Part shown: positions 1-10,441 of the stretch, in pieces
How the letters are laid out: each line of letters begins with the position of its first letter
Numbering within the stretch: position 1 is the stretch's first letter
Source: CAMAXB01 sp964476565
GTDB taxonomy: Bacteria; Verrucomicrobiota; Verrucomicrobiia; Opitutales; Opitutaceae
DNA length: 64,000 nucleotides
Assembly: GCA_964476565.1 (NCBI GenBank)
Contig: CAYZBG010000018.1
Location: 1 to 64,000 of the forward strand
Reading direction: 5' to 3'
Notes under the pieces: generated by a model
Told to the model about the DNA's origin: nothing
Databases searched by the model: none
What the model saw: the letters and a program-made list of their open reading frames with translations, nothing else
Program-made: the position numbers and the translations under genes

Positions 1-49
1 CTCCTGATTTTGGGTTAACGATCCGCCTTGTCCAATTTTTGGGGTCCAC
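1..49. mobile_element. Possible terminal inverted repeat of an IS3-family element (window-truncated)
   Basis: Positions 29-48 read TGTCCAATTTTTGGGGTCCA. This resembles the terminal repeat of IS3/IS150-family elements, which typically end with a GACCCCCAAAAATTGGACA-like core. If correct, the element body lies to the left, outside the window, and this is its outer end. No transposase sequence is visible here, so the call rests on the motif alone. Confidence 0.3.
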
Positions 50-146
50 CTCATATTCCAGCTTGGCCTCCTTCTTGGCGACCGCCTCTTCCTCACCCTC
101 GAAGAGCTCCTTGGCAGTTTACCACGAACCAATACCGCGCCCTCCG

Positions 147-3100
147 ATGCCTCCTCCGCCGCGTCCCACGTTTCGTTCCGCCAGGCCCCTGCTCGCCGCG
201 ATCCTTCTCGCGCTCCCCCTCTGCGGCTTCGCCCAGCGCTACGACTCCATGTCGGCGACGGAGGTCCAGCGACGCCTGGAACGCGATACCGATGCGCTCA
301 TCAACCAGCTGCGCAACCAGCGCAACACGCCGCTGCCCTCGTCGAACTTCAATTTCGACGCCAACCCGTGGCTACAAGAGCAGCGCGCCCGCGAAGCCGA
401 GAGACGGGCGGCCCGCGATGCCTGGCTCGAAAAGCAGCGCCTCGACGCCGAGTGGGCCCGCGATCACCCGGGCGAAACCCGCGAGCAATACTACGCGCGC
501 ATCGACAGCGAACGCGGCGCCCGCGAAGGCGAACGCCTGCAACGTCTCGCAAATAAGGCTGCCGCCCAGCGGGCGGAGTTCATCGCCCAGCAGCAGGCAA
601 GTCTCGACCGCGCGCAGTGGGCCGATGTGCGCCGCGCCGCCGGCGGCTTCGCCAGCCGTGAGCGCCCGCCCGTGTTCACCTCCGGCCAGCAGGCCCTCGA
701 CTGGCTCATCGCCCACGACCGCGAACGCCCCAACGCGTGGGCTGCCGTCCAAGCTGCGCTCCTCCTCATCGATGGTATCCATGGCGTGTCTCGAGATCCC
801 GCCGCGGCTGCCCGCCTGATCGATCCGCACAGAACGTCCGCGCGCCCCGACGACGACCCCGTCCGCCCCGAACCGCTCGCCCTTCACGCGTACCTGCGTG
901 AGGCCCACCCCGACGTGGTTTCCCGCGGGACCAATCCGTCCACAGGGGCCGATGCGCGCAACGAACTCGAGACGCTCGCCGGCTCCTCGGACCTCGCCCA
1001 ATGGCTCCTCGCCCGCCTGCTCGCCGACTCGGCCGACGACGCCGATCGTGAGCGCGCCCTCATCCTGATCGCCCCGGGATACACATGGGCCGTCGCAGGC
1101 TATGTGCCGTTGTTTGGCGACGGCACACCGCTCCGGTACGCCACGCTGCAACACCTCGACCACCTGCTGGTCGAAGTGCTTCAACGCCTTCCCGCCCGCC
1201 TTGCTCCCGCCCAGCGCGAGTGGACCGACGCCCAGTTTCAACGCATCACGCGTGCCGTTGGCTCCTCCTCGGCGGCGTCCGTTGATCTTCTCTTCGCCTA
1301 CACCGAGGCGATCGCCGAACGCGCGATCCCCGCCAGCCCGGAGACGCCCTTCGACGATTACCATTTTGGCGAGGTCATCGCTGCCGCAGGGCGCGCCGGC
1401 TCGGCCACGGCCCACGCCATCGCCACCCTCGATCGACTCAGCCTCCTCCACACCGGCCGGCCGCCAGGCCCCTACCGACGGGCGTACGCCACCCTCGCGG
1501 ACATGGACCTGGCAATCCGGGCGCTCACGTCGTGGGCACGCCGCGACGACACCGTCGGCGTCCGCGCCCGTCTCGCGCTCGCCGGACTCGCCGACCCCGC
1601 CGCCCGCGCCCCCGATTTTGTCGTACCCGACTCCCCCGAAGGACGCGCATGGGCCGAGGCAAGCGCGGCCGCCAATATCGCGGAGAGCGCCGACTATCAC
1701 GCGTGGCAGAAAAACAACAATTTTGTCCGCCCCTCCGAGAGCACCAAGTCCGCCCAGGCCCGTCTCGCCGCCGCGCAGGCCACCGCCCTCGCCGCCTTCA
1801 AACGCCGCGAACGCTCCGCCCCACCCGCCGCCGCCCTCCCCCGCCTGCTCGCCAACATCGAGGCCGCCGCCGCCTGGCAGCACGACCTCGCCGCCCTCCA
1901 GTCTTCGCTCTCCGGTGACGTGGAGCCGCCCCTCGCCGTCGACGATCCGTCCTTCGACCTCGCCAAGGCGGCCAGTCTTCTCGACGCCGCATTTTCCCCG
2001 GGGATTCCCGCAGGCCCCGTACGCAACCGCTACCTCTACGCCGCCGCGCGCCTCGGCGACGCCTACGCGCCCTACGCCCTCTCGATCCAACCCAGTTACC
2101 CCGGCGAACCGGCCGCCCGTATCGCCCTTCAGAGAATTTCCGAACAACGCCGCGCCCGCGACGAAGCCGCCGGCCGCCCCCGCGCCCTGCTCGCCAAAGC
2201 CATCGACGCCCTCCTGCGCAACCAGGACGCGACCCCCGCACTCGCCGCCGCCGCTCAAGCCGGCGCAACGCTCGCGGCCGCGCTCCACCTCGACAAACGC
2301 ATTGGCGCCGACATGGCTCGCGAGACCGATCGCCCCCCAAGCTGGAATCTCCCGCCCGAGCAGATCGAAGCCTTCGATGCCGACGTAACCGCGCTCCGGG
2401 CCCGGCCCGATGCGTTCGCTGACTGGACCGTCGTACACGCCCTCGCGTCCTCCACGGAAGTCGAAGAGGCCGCTCAACGATGGTTCGGCTACCTCGCGAC
2501 CTGGGATCTCGACCGCCAGGAACGCCTCGCCGACGCCGCCTTGGTCCATGTCCTGCAACCCCAGGTCGACGCCGTCCTCGCCGCGCTCGCCGATTGGCCG
2601 GGCATTGCCCCGGGCGACCCGCTCCGTACCGCGTGGGCCGCGGCTGCCGAATACGAATGCACCCAGGCCGAGGAGGCCCTGCGTCAGGACGACGGCCCCA
2701 CGGCCCTGCGCCACTTCCTTGCTGCCGCCGGACGCGGCGATCGCACTGCCCTCGAACGACTCAGCCGTCACATTCGCAACGGGGACGGCGGCCTCCCGCG
2801 CTCGCCAGCCCTCGCCGACCAGATGCAAGCCGCCGCCTTCCGCATGGCCGTCACGGATGCCATGGTCGGCGACCCCTTCGCCGCGAACTACGTCGGCGAA
2901 TGCCATCAGGAAGGCCGCCACGGGGCCGAAGCCGATCCCGCCAAGGCCGCAGAATGGCTCCATTACGCTGTGTCCCTTGGCAGCGTTGAAGCGGCCCGGA
3001 CCCTCGCGGCGCCGGATGCCCCGGGCCCTGCCCGGACCGCGCTGGACCATTTCCATGCGGAAACCGTCAGCGATGCCCTAGAGCAGGGATGCCTTCTTCT

Positions 3101-3719
3101 TCAGCCGGCCCGCCGGCTCACCGGCGCACGCATCGACACCGCTCCCATCCACGCCCAGCTCGAAGCCGCCGCCACGAAACTCGCCTCGTTCCGCAACAAG
3201 CGACCGGTCGAACTCTCCGACGCCGCGGCGGAAAAACAGTCCGCCCGCCTCGAAGCCGCGCAGAACGCCTTGGAGAAGGATCCGCTCAACGGCCTCGTCC
3301 TGCTCGCGCAAGTCGCCGCCGAGGACGATCGCTATTCCGCCAAGGACGTCGCGCGCATCCTCGCCACCGGCGAGTACGGCCTCCAACCCGAGCCCACCCT
3401 CGCCCGGCATTTCCTCCAGGTCGTCCTGGACGACCTTGCGCGCACCGCCGAATACGGCAATGAGGCCGACGCCCACCACCTCGCCTGTCGTGCGCTCGCG
3501 GGCCTGGACGGACCGCGCGACATCGAGACGGGCCTGCGCTGGCTCACCTACGCCGCCGAACGCGGCAATTACCTGTCGGCGCTGCTGCTCGTGCGGATCC
3601 ATTCGGAAGAGGTTATCCCCGGCCTCTCCGCCAATCCCGCCGAAGCCGCCCGGTGGAACACGCTCGCGGCCAATATCGCCAACGAAACGTTCACGCCACG
3701 GCGCCCGCTGAAACGCTGA
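147..3719 (+). CDS. Large secreted Sel1/TPR-like repeat protein
   Basis: This 1190-residue protein probably acts as an exported scaffold built of helical repeats. I chose the ATG at 147 over an upstream in-frame ATG at 39. From 147 the protein starts with a short proline/arginine stretch, then a hydrophobic core (ARPLLAAILLALPLCGFAQ) that reads as a signal peptide ending near AQR. The next 150 residues are charged and probably helical or coiled. Sel1-like units (for example DPAKAAEWLHYAVSLGSVEA) appear at roughly residues 830-930 and again near the C-terminus (GLRWLTYAAERGNYLSALLL). The middle is alanine-rich and helical without a domain I recognise. It stands alone, with a short gap to the ThuA-like gene. 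Sel1 proteins often mediate protein contacts; no enzyme motif is visible, so the role is unknown. Confidence 0.75.
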   Translation: MPPPPRPTFRSARPLLAAILLALPLCGFAQRYDSMSATEVQRRLERDTDALINQLRNQRNTPLPSSNFNFDANPWLQEQRAREAERRAARDAWLEKQRLDAEWARDHPGETREQYYARIDSERGAREGERLQRLANKAAAQRAEFIAQQQASLDRAQWADVRRAAGGFASRERPPVFTSGQQALDWLIAHDRERPNAWAAVQAALLLIDGIHGVSRDPAAAARLIDPHRTSARPDDDPVRPEPLALHAYLREAHPDVVSRGTNPSTGADARNELETLAGSSDLAQWLLARLLADSADDADRERALILIAPGYTWAVAGYVPLFGDGTPLRYATLQHLDHLLVEVLQRLPARLAPAQREWTDAQFQRITRAVGSSSAASVDLLFAYTEAIAERAIPASPETPFDDYHFGEVIAAAGRAGSATAHAIATLDRLSLLHTGRPPGPYRRAYATLADMDLAIRALTSWARRDDTVGVRARLALAGLADPAARAPDFVVPDSPEGRAWAEASAAANIAESADYHAWQKNNNFVRPSESTKSAQARLAAAQATALAAFKRRERSAPPAAALPRLLANIEAAAAWQHDLAALQSSLSGDVEPPLAVDDPSFDLAKAASLLDAAFSPGIPAGPVRNRYLYAAARLGDAYAPYALSIQPSYPGEPAARIALQRISEQRRARDEAAGRPRALLAKAIDALLRNQDATPALAAAAQAGATLAAALHLDKRIGADMARETDRPPSWNLPPEQIEAFDADVTALRARPDAFADWTVVHALASSTEVEEAAQRWFGYLATWDLDRQERLADAALVHVLQPQVDAVLAALADWPGIAPGDPLRTAWAAAAEYECTQAEEALRQDDGPTALRHFLAAAGRGDRTALERLSRHIRNGDGGLPRSPALADQMQAAAFRMAVTDAMVGDPFAANYVGECHQEGRHGAEADPAKAAEWLHYAVSLGSVEAARTLAAPDAPGPARTALDHFHAETVSDALEQGCLLLQPARRLTGARIDTAPIHAQLEAAATKLASFRNKRPVELSDAAAEKQSARLEAAQNALEKDPLNGLVLLAQVAAEDDRYSAKDVARILATGEYGLQPEPTLARHFLQVVLDDLARTAEYGNEADAHHLACRALAGLDGPRDIETGLRWLTYAAERGNYLSALLLVRIHSEEVIPGLSANPAEAARWNTLAANIANETFTPRRPLKR

Positions 3720-3840
3720 CCTCCTGTCGGCGGCTCGAATCCGCCGGACGGACCGCACGTTCCCAACCGCGGCTTGCCGCGCGGGCGCGCCTGCGCACAC
3801 TCTTCGGCTGTCGGCTTTCGTGTTCACCCCGCCCACTCCC

Positions 3841-4785
3841 ATGAAACGTCTCCTCCTTTTCCTCGTCTGCTTTGCCGTTCCCGCTCTGCTTGCGGCCGCC
3901 GAACGCAAGCTCGTCATGATCGCTGGTCCGCAGAGCCATCCGCCGATGATGCATGAGTTCCGCGCCGGCTCGATGCTCCTGCAGAAACGCCTGCAGTCCG
4001 TTCCCGGCCTCAAGGTCGAACTCGTGACCAATGGCTGGCCGACCAAGATCGTCGACGGCAAGCGGGTGGACGACAACACGGTCTTCGAGGGAGCCGATGC
4101 CATCTTCATCTACTCCGACGGCGGCGGACGCCACCTGGCCATCCAGGGGGAACGGCTCGAGTTCCTGCGCGGCCTCATGGCCAAGGGAGTCAGCCTGGGT
4201 CTCGCCCATTATGCCGTAGAAGTGCCTGCAGACAAGGGCGGCCCCGAATGGCAGCAGTGGATCGGCGGCTACTACGAGACCAACTTCTCGTGCAACCCGA
4301 TCTGGGACGCCGACGTGAAGGAACTGCCCGCTCACCCGATCACCCGCGGCGTGAAGCCGTTCGTAACCAAGGACGAGTGGTACTTCAACATGCGCTTCCG
4401 GGAGAACAAGGCAGGCGTGAAAGACATCATCGTGGCGACGCCGACGGATGCCACGCGCGACGGTCCCTACGTCAGTCCCAAGGGCCCCTATCCGCACATC
4501 CAAGCGGCCAAGGGTCGCCCGGAAACCCTCGCCTGGGCGGTTGAGCGCCCGGATGGCGGACGCGGCTTCGGCTTCACGGGCGGACACTTCCACGCCAACT
4601 GGCAAAACGACGACCAGCGCCGACTCGTGCTCAATGCACTGGTCTGGCTGGCCAAGCTCGACGTGCCCGCGGGCGGGATCGACTCCACCCCGGTGAGCGA
4701 CGAGGAGCTGAAGCAGAACCTCGACGACAAGACGCCGCGCATGCCGAAGGCACCCGCACCCGCGGCCGCGCCGGCGACCAAGTAG
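3841..4785 (+). CDS. ThuA-like domain protein, secreted
   Basis: A 314-residue protein of the ThuA/trehalose-utilisation fold, related to class I glutamine amidotransferase-like domains. The ATG at 3841 is preferred over an in-frame ATG at 3820 because it opens directly into a signal peptide (MKRLLLFLVCFAVPALLAAA). The ThuA core follows: KLVMIAGPQSHPPMMHEFRA, then the strand ADAIFIYSDGGGRHL, the loop GVSLGLAHYAVE, and the C-terminal GFGFTGGHFHANWQNDD that marks this family in Planctomycetes and Verrucomicrobia. The tail is proline/alanine-rich. In these phyla ThuA proteins are usually periplasmic and co-occur with carbohydrate degradation. The substrate cannot be read from sequence. It is convergent with the exporter operon that follows. 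Confidence 0.9.
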   Translation: MKRLLLFLVCFAVPALLAAAERKLVMIAGPQSHPPMMHEFRAGSMLLQKRLQSVPGLKVELVTNGWPTKIVDGKRVDDNTVFEGADAIFIYSDGGGRHLAIQGERLEFLRGLMAKGVSLGLAHYAVEVPADKGGPEWQQWIGGYYETNFSCNPIWDADVKELPAHPITRGVKPFVTKDEWYFNMRFRENKAGVKDIIVATPTDATRDGPYVSPKGPYPHIQAAKGRPETLAWAVERPDGGRGFGFTGGHFHANWQNDDQRRLVLNALVWLAKLDVPAGGIDSTPVSDEELKQNLDDKTPRMPKAPAPAAAPATK

Positions 4786-4816
4786 GTACCTGCGCCTTCG
4801 CGCGCAATACCAGCGA

Positions 4817-4838
4817 GTGCCGGAGCGTCATCCGGCAC
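4817..4838. terminator. Hairpin between convergent genes
   Basis: GTGCCGGA and TCCGGCAC form a perfect 8-bp stem with a 6-nt loop, placed between the convergent stops at 4785 and 4843. There is no T tract on either side, so it is a weak candidate for a shared terminator. A second direct copy of GTGCCGGAGCG lies just downstream. Confidence 0.3.
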
Positions 4839-4842
4839 CGTC

Positions 4843-6075
<1,233 letters not shown>

Positions 6076-6097
6076 GCAGCGGAGTCGACGGCGTGGT

Positions 6098-7345
6098 TCA
6101 TTCGTAGCGCAAGGCCACGACGGGATCGAGTTTGCTGGCCTGCAGTGCCGGGGCGAAGCCGCTGAAGACTCCGGTCAGGACGGAAACGACGAGGCCGACC
6201 GCCACCAAGCCGCCGGAAAACACGAGGGGAAAGGCGGGGGCAAACGTGGCCACGGCAAAGGATAGTCCGGCGGCGACGCCGAGACCGATGACACCGCCCA
6301 GGAGGCAGATGGTGACGGCCTCGATCAGGAACTGGAGCAGGATCGTGCGCCGGCGGGCGCCGAGCGCCTTACGCGTGCCGATCTCGCGCGTGCGCTCCTT
6401 CACCGACACGTAGGTGATGTTCATGATGCCGATCGCGCCCACGAACAGCGCGAGACCGGTGATGAAGAAACCGGCGACAGCGATGCCGTTCTTCAACGGA
6501 TCGATGCGCTCGCGGATCGCACTCTGCTCGTTGATGTCGAAATCATCGCGCTCCTCGGGTCCCAATTGACGGATGCGGCGCATCAGCCCGCGCAACTCGT
6601 CCCGCGCCTCGGCCTGACGCGTCGCGTCGACCTGCACGCGAATTTCGCCGTTGTTCAACGTCGAGAAGGAGCGGCGAAACGCATTGATCGGCATGACCAC
6701 CTGGGAGTCCCAGCTGAAAAGACCGAGGAAGCTGCCCTGCCGTGCGACCACGCCGATGACCTCAAACGGGCGGCCGCCGACGCGGATCGTCTGGCCCAGC
6801 GGCGACTCTCCGGGAAACAGGGCATCGGCGACGTCAAAGCCAATGACCGCCACCGACCGGCCGCTCTCCGCCTCGAACTCGCTGAAGAACCGTCCGTCCT
6901 TCAAGTCGGTGCGCATGATGCGCGGCATGTCGGCGGAGACGCCCACGGTGAAGATGTTGTTCAGGCGGTACTCCCCGCGCACGATTGTGCTGCTGCGGTT
7001 GGCCACGGGCATGGCCCGGAGCAGCGGTCCGTTGGGATTGCGCTCGATCCACGCGTTGACCTGGTCGGCGTACTGGATGCGGATGGGACGCCGGTTGCGC
7101 AGGTTCCACCAGTCGCTGACATCGCGCCACGGCCACTTCGACACGTAGAGCACGTTGTCGCCGAAGCCGGCCATGCTGCGGTCCACGCCGGCATCGATGC
7201 CGCGGATGGCGGTGCCCATGAGCGTCACCGCGACGATGCCAATGATCACGCCCAGCGCGGTCAGGGCCGAGCGCATGGCGTTCGCCCGGATCTGCGCGAA
7301 CGCGATTCGCACCGCCTCGCTCACTTCATACGCCAGCTGCCTCAT
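6098..7345 (-). CDS. MacB/FtsX-type ABC transporter permease (first permease)
   Basis: A 415-residue permease paralogous to the next gene. It has an N-terminal helix (FAQIRANAMRSALTALGVII), a MacB-like periplasmic domain, then FtsX helices containing REIGTRKALGARRRTILLQF and the terminal ASKLDPVVALRYE. The start ATG overlaps the stop of the ATPase gene by 4 nt (ATGA), so the two are probably translationally coupled. The two permeases differ clearly in the periplasmic domain, which fits a heterodimer more than a recent duplication. Export of an envelope component or toxic compound is the family expectation; the substrate is not visible. Confidence 0.93.
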   Translation of the reverse strand: MRQLAYEVSEAVRIAFAQIRANAMRSALTALGVIIGIVAVTLMGTAIRGIDAGVDRSMAGFGDNVLYVSKWPWRDVSDWWNLRNRRPIRIQYADQVNAWIERNPNGPLLRAMPVANRSSTIVRGEYRLNNIFTVGVSADMPRIMRTDLKDGRFFSEFEAESGRSVAVIGFDVADALFPGESPLGQTIRVGGRPFEVIGVVARQGSFLGLFSWDSQVVMPINAFRRSFSTLNNGEIRVQVDATRQAEARDELRGLMRRIRQLGPEERDDFDINEQSAIRERIDPLKNGIAVAGFFITGLALFVGAIGIMNITYVSVKERTREIGTRKALGARRRTILLQFLIEAVTICLLGGVIGLGVAAGLSFAVATFAPAFPLVFSGGLVAVGLVVSVLTGVFSGFAPALQASKLDPVVALRYE

Positions 7346-8070
7346 ACCGGGCCGTCGCTCTCGATCAAACCGTCGCGGAGTCGGACAATGCGGCGTGCAT
7401 GCCGGGCCACGTCCTCCTCGTGCGTGACCACGATGAGCGTGTTGCCCTGCGCGTAGAGCTGCTCGAAGAGCGCAAGGATGTCGTCGCCCGTACGCGAATC
7501 CAGGTTGCCGGTGGGTTCGTCGGCTAGGATGATCGACGGCCGTGTCACGAGGGCGCGCGCAATGGCCACGCGCTGCCGCTGGCCGCCGGAGAGTTCGTTC
7601 GGCCGGTGGTGCATGCGATCCTTGAGGCCGACGTGCTCGAGTGCCGCCCGCGCACGATCGAGGCGTTCCGCCCGGGGTACGCCGGCGTAAATGAGGGGCA
7701 GCTCGACATTGTTCAGCGCGGTCGAGCGCGGGAGCAGGTTGAACGTCTGGAAAACGAAACCGATCTCCCGGTTGCGAATCTCCGCCAGCTCATCGTCGCT
7801 CATGACCGCCACGTCACGGCTGTTGAACTGGTAGTGCCCGGCGGTCGGCGTATCGAGGCACCCGAGCATGTTCATCAGGGTGGATTTGCCACTGCCCGAC
7901 GGCCCCATGATCGCAAGGTACTCGTTGCGATGGATCTTCAGGGCGACGCCGCGAAGGGCGTGGATCGTCTCGGTGCCCATGCGGTAGAGCTTCGTGACGC
8001 CCTCGATTTCGATCACGAGGGCACCTCGCGGGCGGACCGCGCGCGGGGCGCTGACGGGTGCAGAGGTCAT
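7342..8070 (-). CDS. ABC transporter ATP-binding protein, MacB/LolD subfamily
   Basis: A 242-residue nucleotide-binding subunit that powers the adjacent permeases from the cytoplasmic face. All motifs are intact: Walker A GPSGSGKST, Q-loop FVFQTFNLLPRS, ABC signature LSGGQRQRVAIARAL, Walker B SIILADEPTGNLDS and the H-loop VVTHEEDVA. The LolD/MacB hallmark NLLPRSTALNNVELPLIYAG is present. The first 18 or so residues (MTSAPVSAPRAVRPRGA) are extra; a later start is possible but has no better ATG. It lies between the adaptor gene and the first permease. Confidence 0.96.
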   Translation of the reverse strand: MTSAPVSAPRAVRPRGALVIEIEGVTKLYRMGTETIHALRGVALKIHRNEYLAIMGPSGSGKSTLMNMLGCLDTPTAGHYQFNSRDVAVMSDDELAEIRNREIGFVFQTFNLLPRSTALNNVELPLIYAGVPRAERLDRARAALEHVGLKDRMHHRPNELSGGQRQRVAIARALVTRPSIILADEPTGNLDSRTGDDILALFEQLYAQGNTLIVVTHEEDVARHARRIVRLRDGLIESDGPV

Positions 8071-8089
8071 GGCGACAAAGACGAAGGAC

Positions 8090-9433
8090 TCAGGACTTCG
8101 GCCCGCCGGCCGGCTTGTCGATCCGGACCTTCATGCCGTCCTTCAAGGTGCGCGTGATCACGCCGAAGCTGCCGCTCACGATCTCGTCGCCCGCCTTGAC
8201 CCCGCTCACGATCTCCATGTGGGCAAGGTCGGCGATGCCCGTTTCAACCGGAACCATCTTCACCGTCTCGCCCTGGCGGACAAAGACAACGCGCTGGAGC
8301 GCATCGCGGTCGGCGCGCTCATTTTCCCGCTGCTGGCGTTCGCTCACCGCGGCCACGGCGCCCTCGCCCTGGGTTTCTTTGGCCTTGGCTTCGCGATCCT
8401 TGGCAAGTTGCTCGACGGTCTTGTCGGACTCCCGGGCACGCACGGTGACGGACTGAATCGGAACGGTCACCACATCGCGCACCGTCTTGGTTTCAATGTC
8501 CGCCGTGGCGCTCATGCCCGGCCGCAGCCGGACCTCCTTGGTCGCGATGCGGATCTTCACTTCAAAGTTGGTCACCTCCTGCTGGGTGTTCAGGCCCTCG
8601 GTCTTCGCCGAGCTGGCGATTTCGCGAACTTCGCCCTCGAACGTCCGGCCGGGATAGGCGTCGATGTGCAGGCGGGCGCGGTCGCCCAGCTTCACGTTGA
8701 CGACGTCGTTCTCGTTCACATTCACGCGCACCTCCATGGCGTCGAGATCCGCGACCCGCATCACCTCGGTGCCACCATATTGGCCGGTGCTGGCCACGCG
8801 TTCGCCGACCTCGGTGGAGCGCGCGCTAATCGTGCCGTCCATGGGCGCGTAAATCGTGGTCTTCTGCAACTGGTCCTTGGCTTGGTTGAGCGAGCCCTCG
8901 GCGCGCCGGATCTGGGCTTCGGCGTTGGCGAGGTTGGCCTGGGCCACTTCGAGGCTGGTGCGCGCGGCGGTGAACTCCGATTCGGAGATGAGATTTCGCT
9001 GGTGCAGGTCGGCGGTGCGCTTGAAATCCTCTTCGGTCTTCAGCAACTGCGCCTTGCTCTGCACGGCGGCGGCCCGCGCCGCTGCCAAATTCGCCTCCTG
9101 CTGCTCGACCTGGAAACGGTAGTTGTCCGGCTTGAGCCGGATCAGCAGATCGCCGCGTTTGACGGCGTCCCCTTCCTCGAAAGGCAACTCGATGACCTCA
9201 CCGGAGACTTCCGGGGCAATCTTCACCTCCACCTCCGGCTGGATCTTGCCTGTGGCGGTGACCGTCTGCGTCAAGGTACGGATCGCCGCGACCTCCGTCG
9301 TGACGGCGGTCACCTTCTCCGCCTGTTTGCGCTTATAGACGGCCGCGCCGCCAATGCCGGCAGCCAGGAGGACGCCAAGCAGGAGAATGAGACGCAGGCG
9401 GGACGATCCGCGTGAAGACGCAGCTGAGGCCAT
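8090..9433 (-). CDS. MacA/HlyD-type periplasmic adaptor (membrane fusion protein)
   Basis: A 447-residue membrane fusion protein that should link the inner-membrane ABC permeases to an outer-membrane channel. An N-terminal anchor helix (LRLILLLGVLLAAGIGGAAV) is followed by a biotinyl/lipoyl-like half (VEVKIAPEVSGEVIELPFEE), a coiled-coil hairpin at about residues 105-195, the second lipoyl half (YAPMDGTISARSTEVGERVA), then beta-barrel domains. Near residue 345 there is an unusual charged insert rich in K, E, Q and R (EQLAKDREAKAKETQGEGAV). It is the first gene of the four-gene operon adaptor-ATPase-permease-permease. No TolC-like gene is in the window. Confidence 0.94.
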   Translation of the reverse strand: MASAASSRGSSRLRLILLLGVLLAAGIGGAAVYKRKQAEKVTAVTTEVAAIRTLTQTVTATGKIQPEVEVKIAPEVSGEVIELPFEEGDAVKRGDLLIRLKPDNYRFQVEQQEANLAAARAAAVQSKAQLLKTEEDFKRTADLHQRNLISESEFTAARTSLEVAQANLANAEAQIRRAEGSLNQAKDQLQKTTIYAPMDGTISARSTEVGERVASTGQYGGTEVMRVADLDAMEVRVNVNENDVVNVKLGDRARLHIDAYPGRTFEGEVREIASSAKTEGLNTQQEVTNFEVKIRIATKEVRLRPGMSATADIETKTVRDVVTVPIQSVTVRARESDKTVEQLAKDREAKAKETQGEGAVAAVSERQQRENERADRDALQRVVFVRQGETVKMVPVETGIADLAHMEIVSGVKAGDEIVSGSFGVITRTLKDGMKVRIDKPAGGPKS

Positions 9434-9604
9434 GGTGGACAGGGAGTTAATCGACGAGCGTGCCTCGAACCGGTCGACGGTACAAGCGTCCGCCGATGGG
9501 GAGGGACGGGATTTCGGGTCGGCGGTAAAATGCAGGCACGCCGACGATAACTCGGCAGCGCGGCAAAAGTTGCGAAAAAAGATGCGGAGCCGCGAAAAGG
9601 CGGT

Positions 9605-10441
9605 CTACCAGCGATAGTGGTCCCAGCCGTGGACCAAACCGCCGCCCAGCGCACCGGCGGCGAGGACGAGGGCGACGCCCCCGTAGAGCGCGAGCTTGTA
9701 GGGAGCCCCTCCGCGACGGACCAGCGCCCACGCCAGGAGGGCCGCCACCGCTGCCGCGACCCCGAGCCAGCGGTGCCATTCGAGCAAGAGCGCCGACTTC
9801 GACGTGTAACTGGCAAATTCAGCGTTGGCCCAGCCCAAGGCCGCGGCCAGCGGGGTCGTCAAGGCGCTGATGCGCAAGCACAGCAGGCAGGCTTGAGCCA
9901 GGCCCCACAGCTGGGCCAGGGCGGCGACCACCAGCAGCGCGACGGGAAAGTGAACGGAGGCGGGATGAAACTCGCCGAGCCAGCGCACGGTCCGCTCCGT
10001 CGCGGACAACCGCGAAGCCCGCGCAGGCGGCTCCGCCGGGGCCACGGTGCCGGCGGCCGCGACGTCCGGTGACGGCGCGCCGAGTTCGATCCAACGGCGC
10101 ACCAACTCCTTTTGCTGGTCGGTGAGATTGCCGATGTCCGAGTCCTCGCCGGGCATCTCGTCATCCCGGATCAGCAGGTAGATTTCCGACTCGTCCGGCT
10201 TTCCCGGCACGACCAGGTCGGGATTGGCGGCAATGCGGGCGAGGTCGAGCACGTAGCCAAAGTCGCCCTTTGGCTTGGCCATATCCTCTCCATGGCAGTC
10301 GAGGCAGGTTTGCCGGAACAGCTCGCGCACTTCCTGCGCCAGCGCCCGGCCGAGCACCACCTCCTGCGCATGCAGGGATCCGGCTGCCGCGAGGATCGTC
10401 CCCAGCGCCAGCCGACTCACCCACCGCAGCGCCCGACTCAC
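9605..10441 (-). CDS. Planctomycete-type cytochrome c fused to DUF2231-like membrane domain
   Basis: A 278-residue haem protein. After a signal peptide (LALGTILAAAGSLHA) comes a cytochrome c domain with the single haem motif CLDCHG and the surroundings typical of Planctomycete cytochrome C (PGKPDESEIYLLIRDDEMPG). A Met in DDEMPG is the likely sixth ligand. From about residue 150 there is a four-helix membrane domain of the DUF2231 type (FHPASVHFPVALLVVAALAQ). The start is GTG and overlaps the preceding cytochrome b562-like gene by 4 nt, so the two are probably translationally coupled. I infer electron transfer at the outer face of the cytoplasmic membrane; the partner enzyme is not in the window. 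Confidence 0.88.
   Translation of the reverse strand: MSRALRWVSRLALGTILAAAGSLHAQEVVLGRALAQEVRELFRQTCLDCHGEDMAKPKGDFGYVLDLARIAANPDLVVPGKPDESEIYLLIRDDEMPGEDSDIGNLTDQQKELVRRWIELGAPSPDVAAAGTVAPAEPPARASRLSATERTVRWLGEFHPASVHFPVALLVVAALAQLWGLAQACLLCLRISALTTPLAAALGWANAEFASYTSKSALLLEWHRWLGVAAAVAALLAWALVRRGGAPYKLALYGGVALVLAAGALGGGLVHGWDHYRW

Noticed and set aside
372..3056. Long open frame on the minus strand opposite the Sel1-repeat gene
   Set aside because: It mirrors the codon bias of the plus-strand gene, is glycine/arginine-rich and contains no domain or signal.
3728..3746. tRNA T-arm-like stem-loop (CGGCGG-CTCGAAT-CCGCCG)
   Set aside because: No matching acceptor stem, D arm or anticodon arm is found on either strand, so it is not a tRNA gene. 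It could be a tRNA 3' remnant or a chance hairpin.
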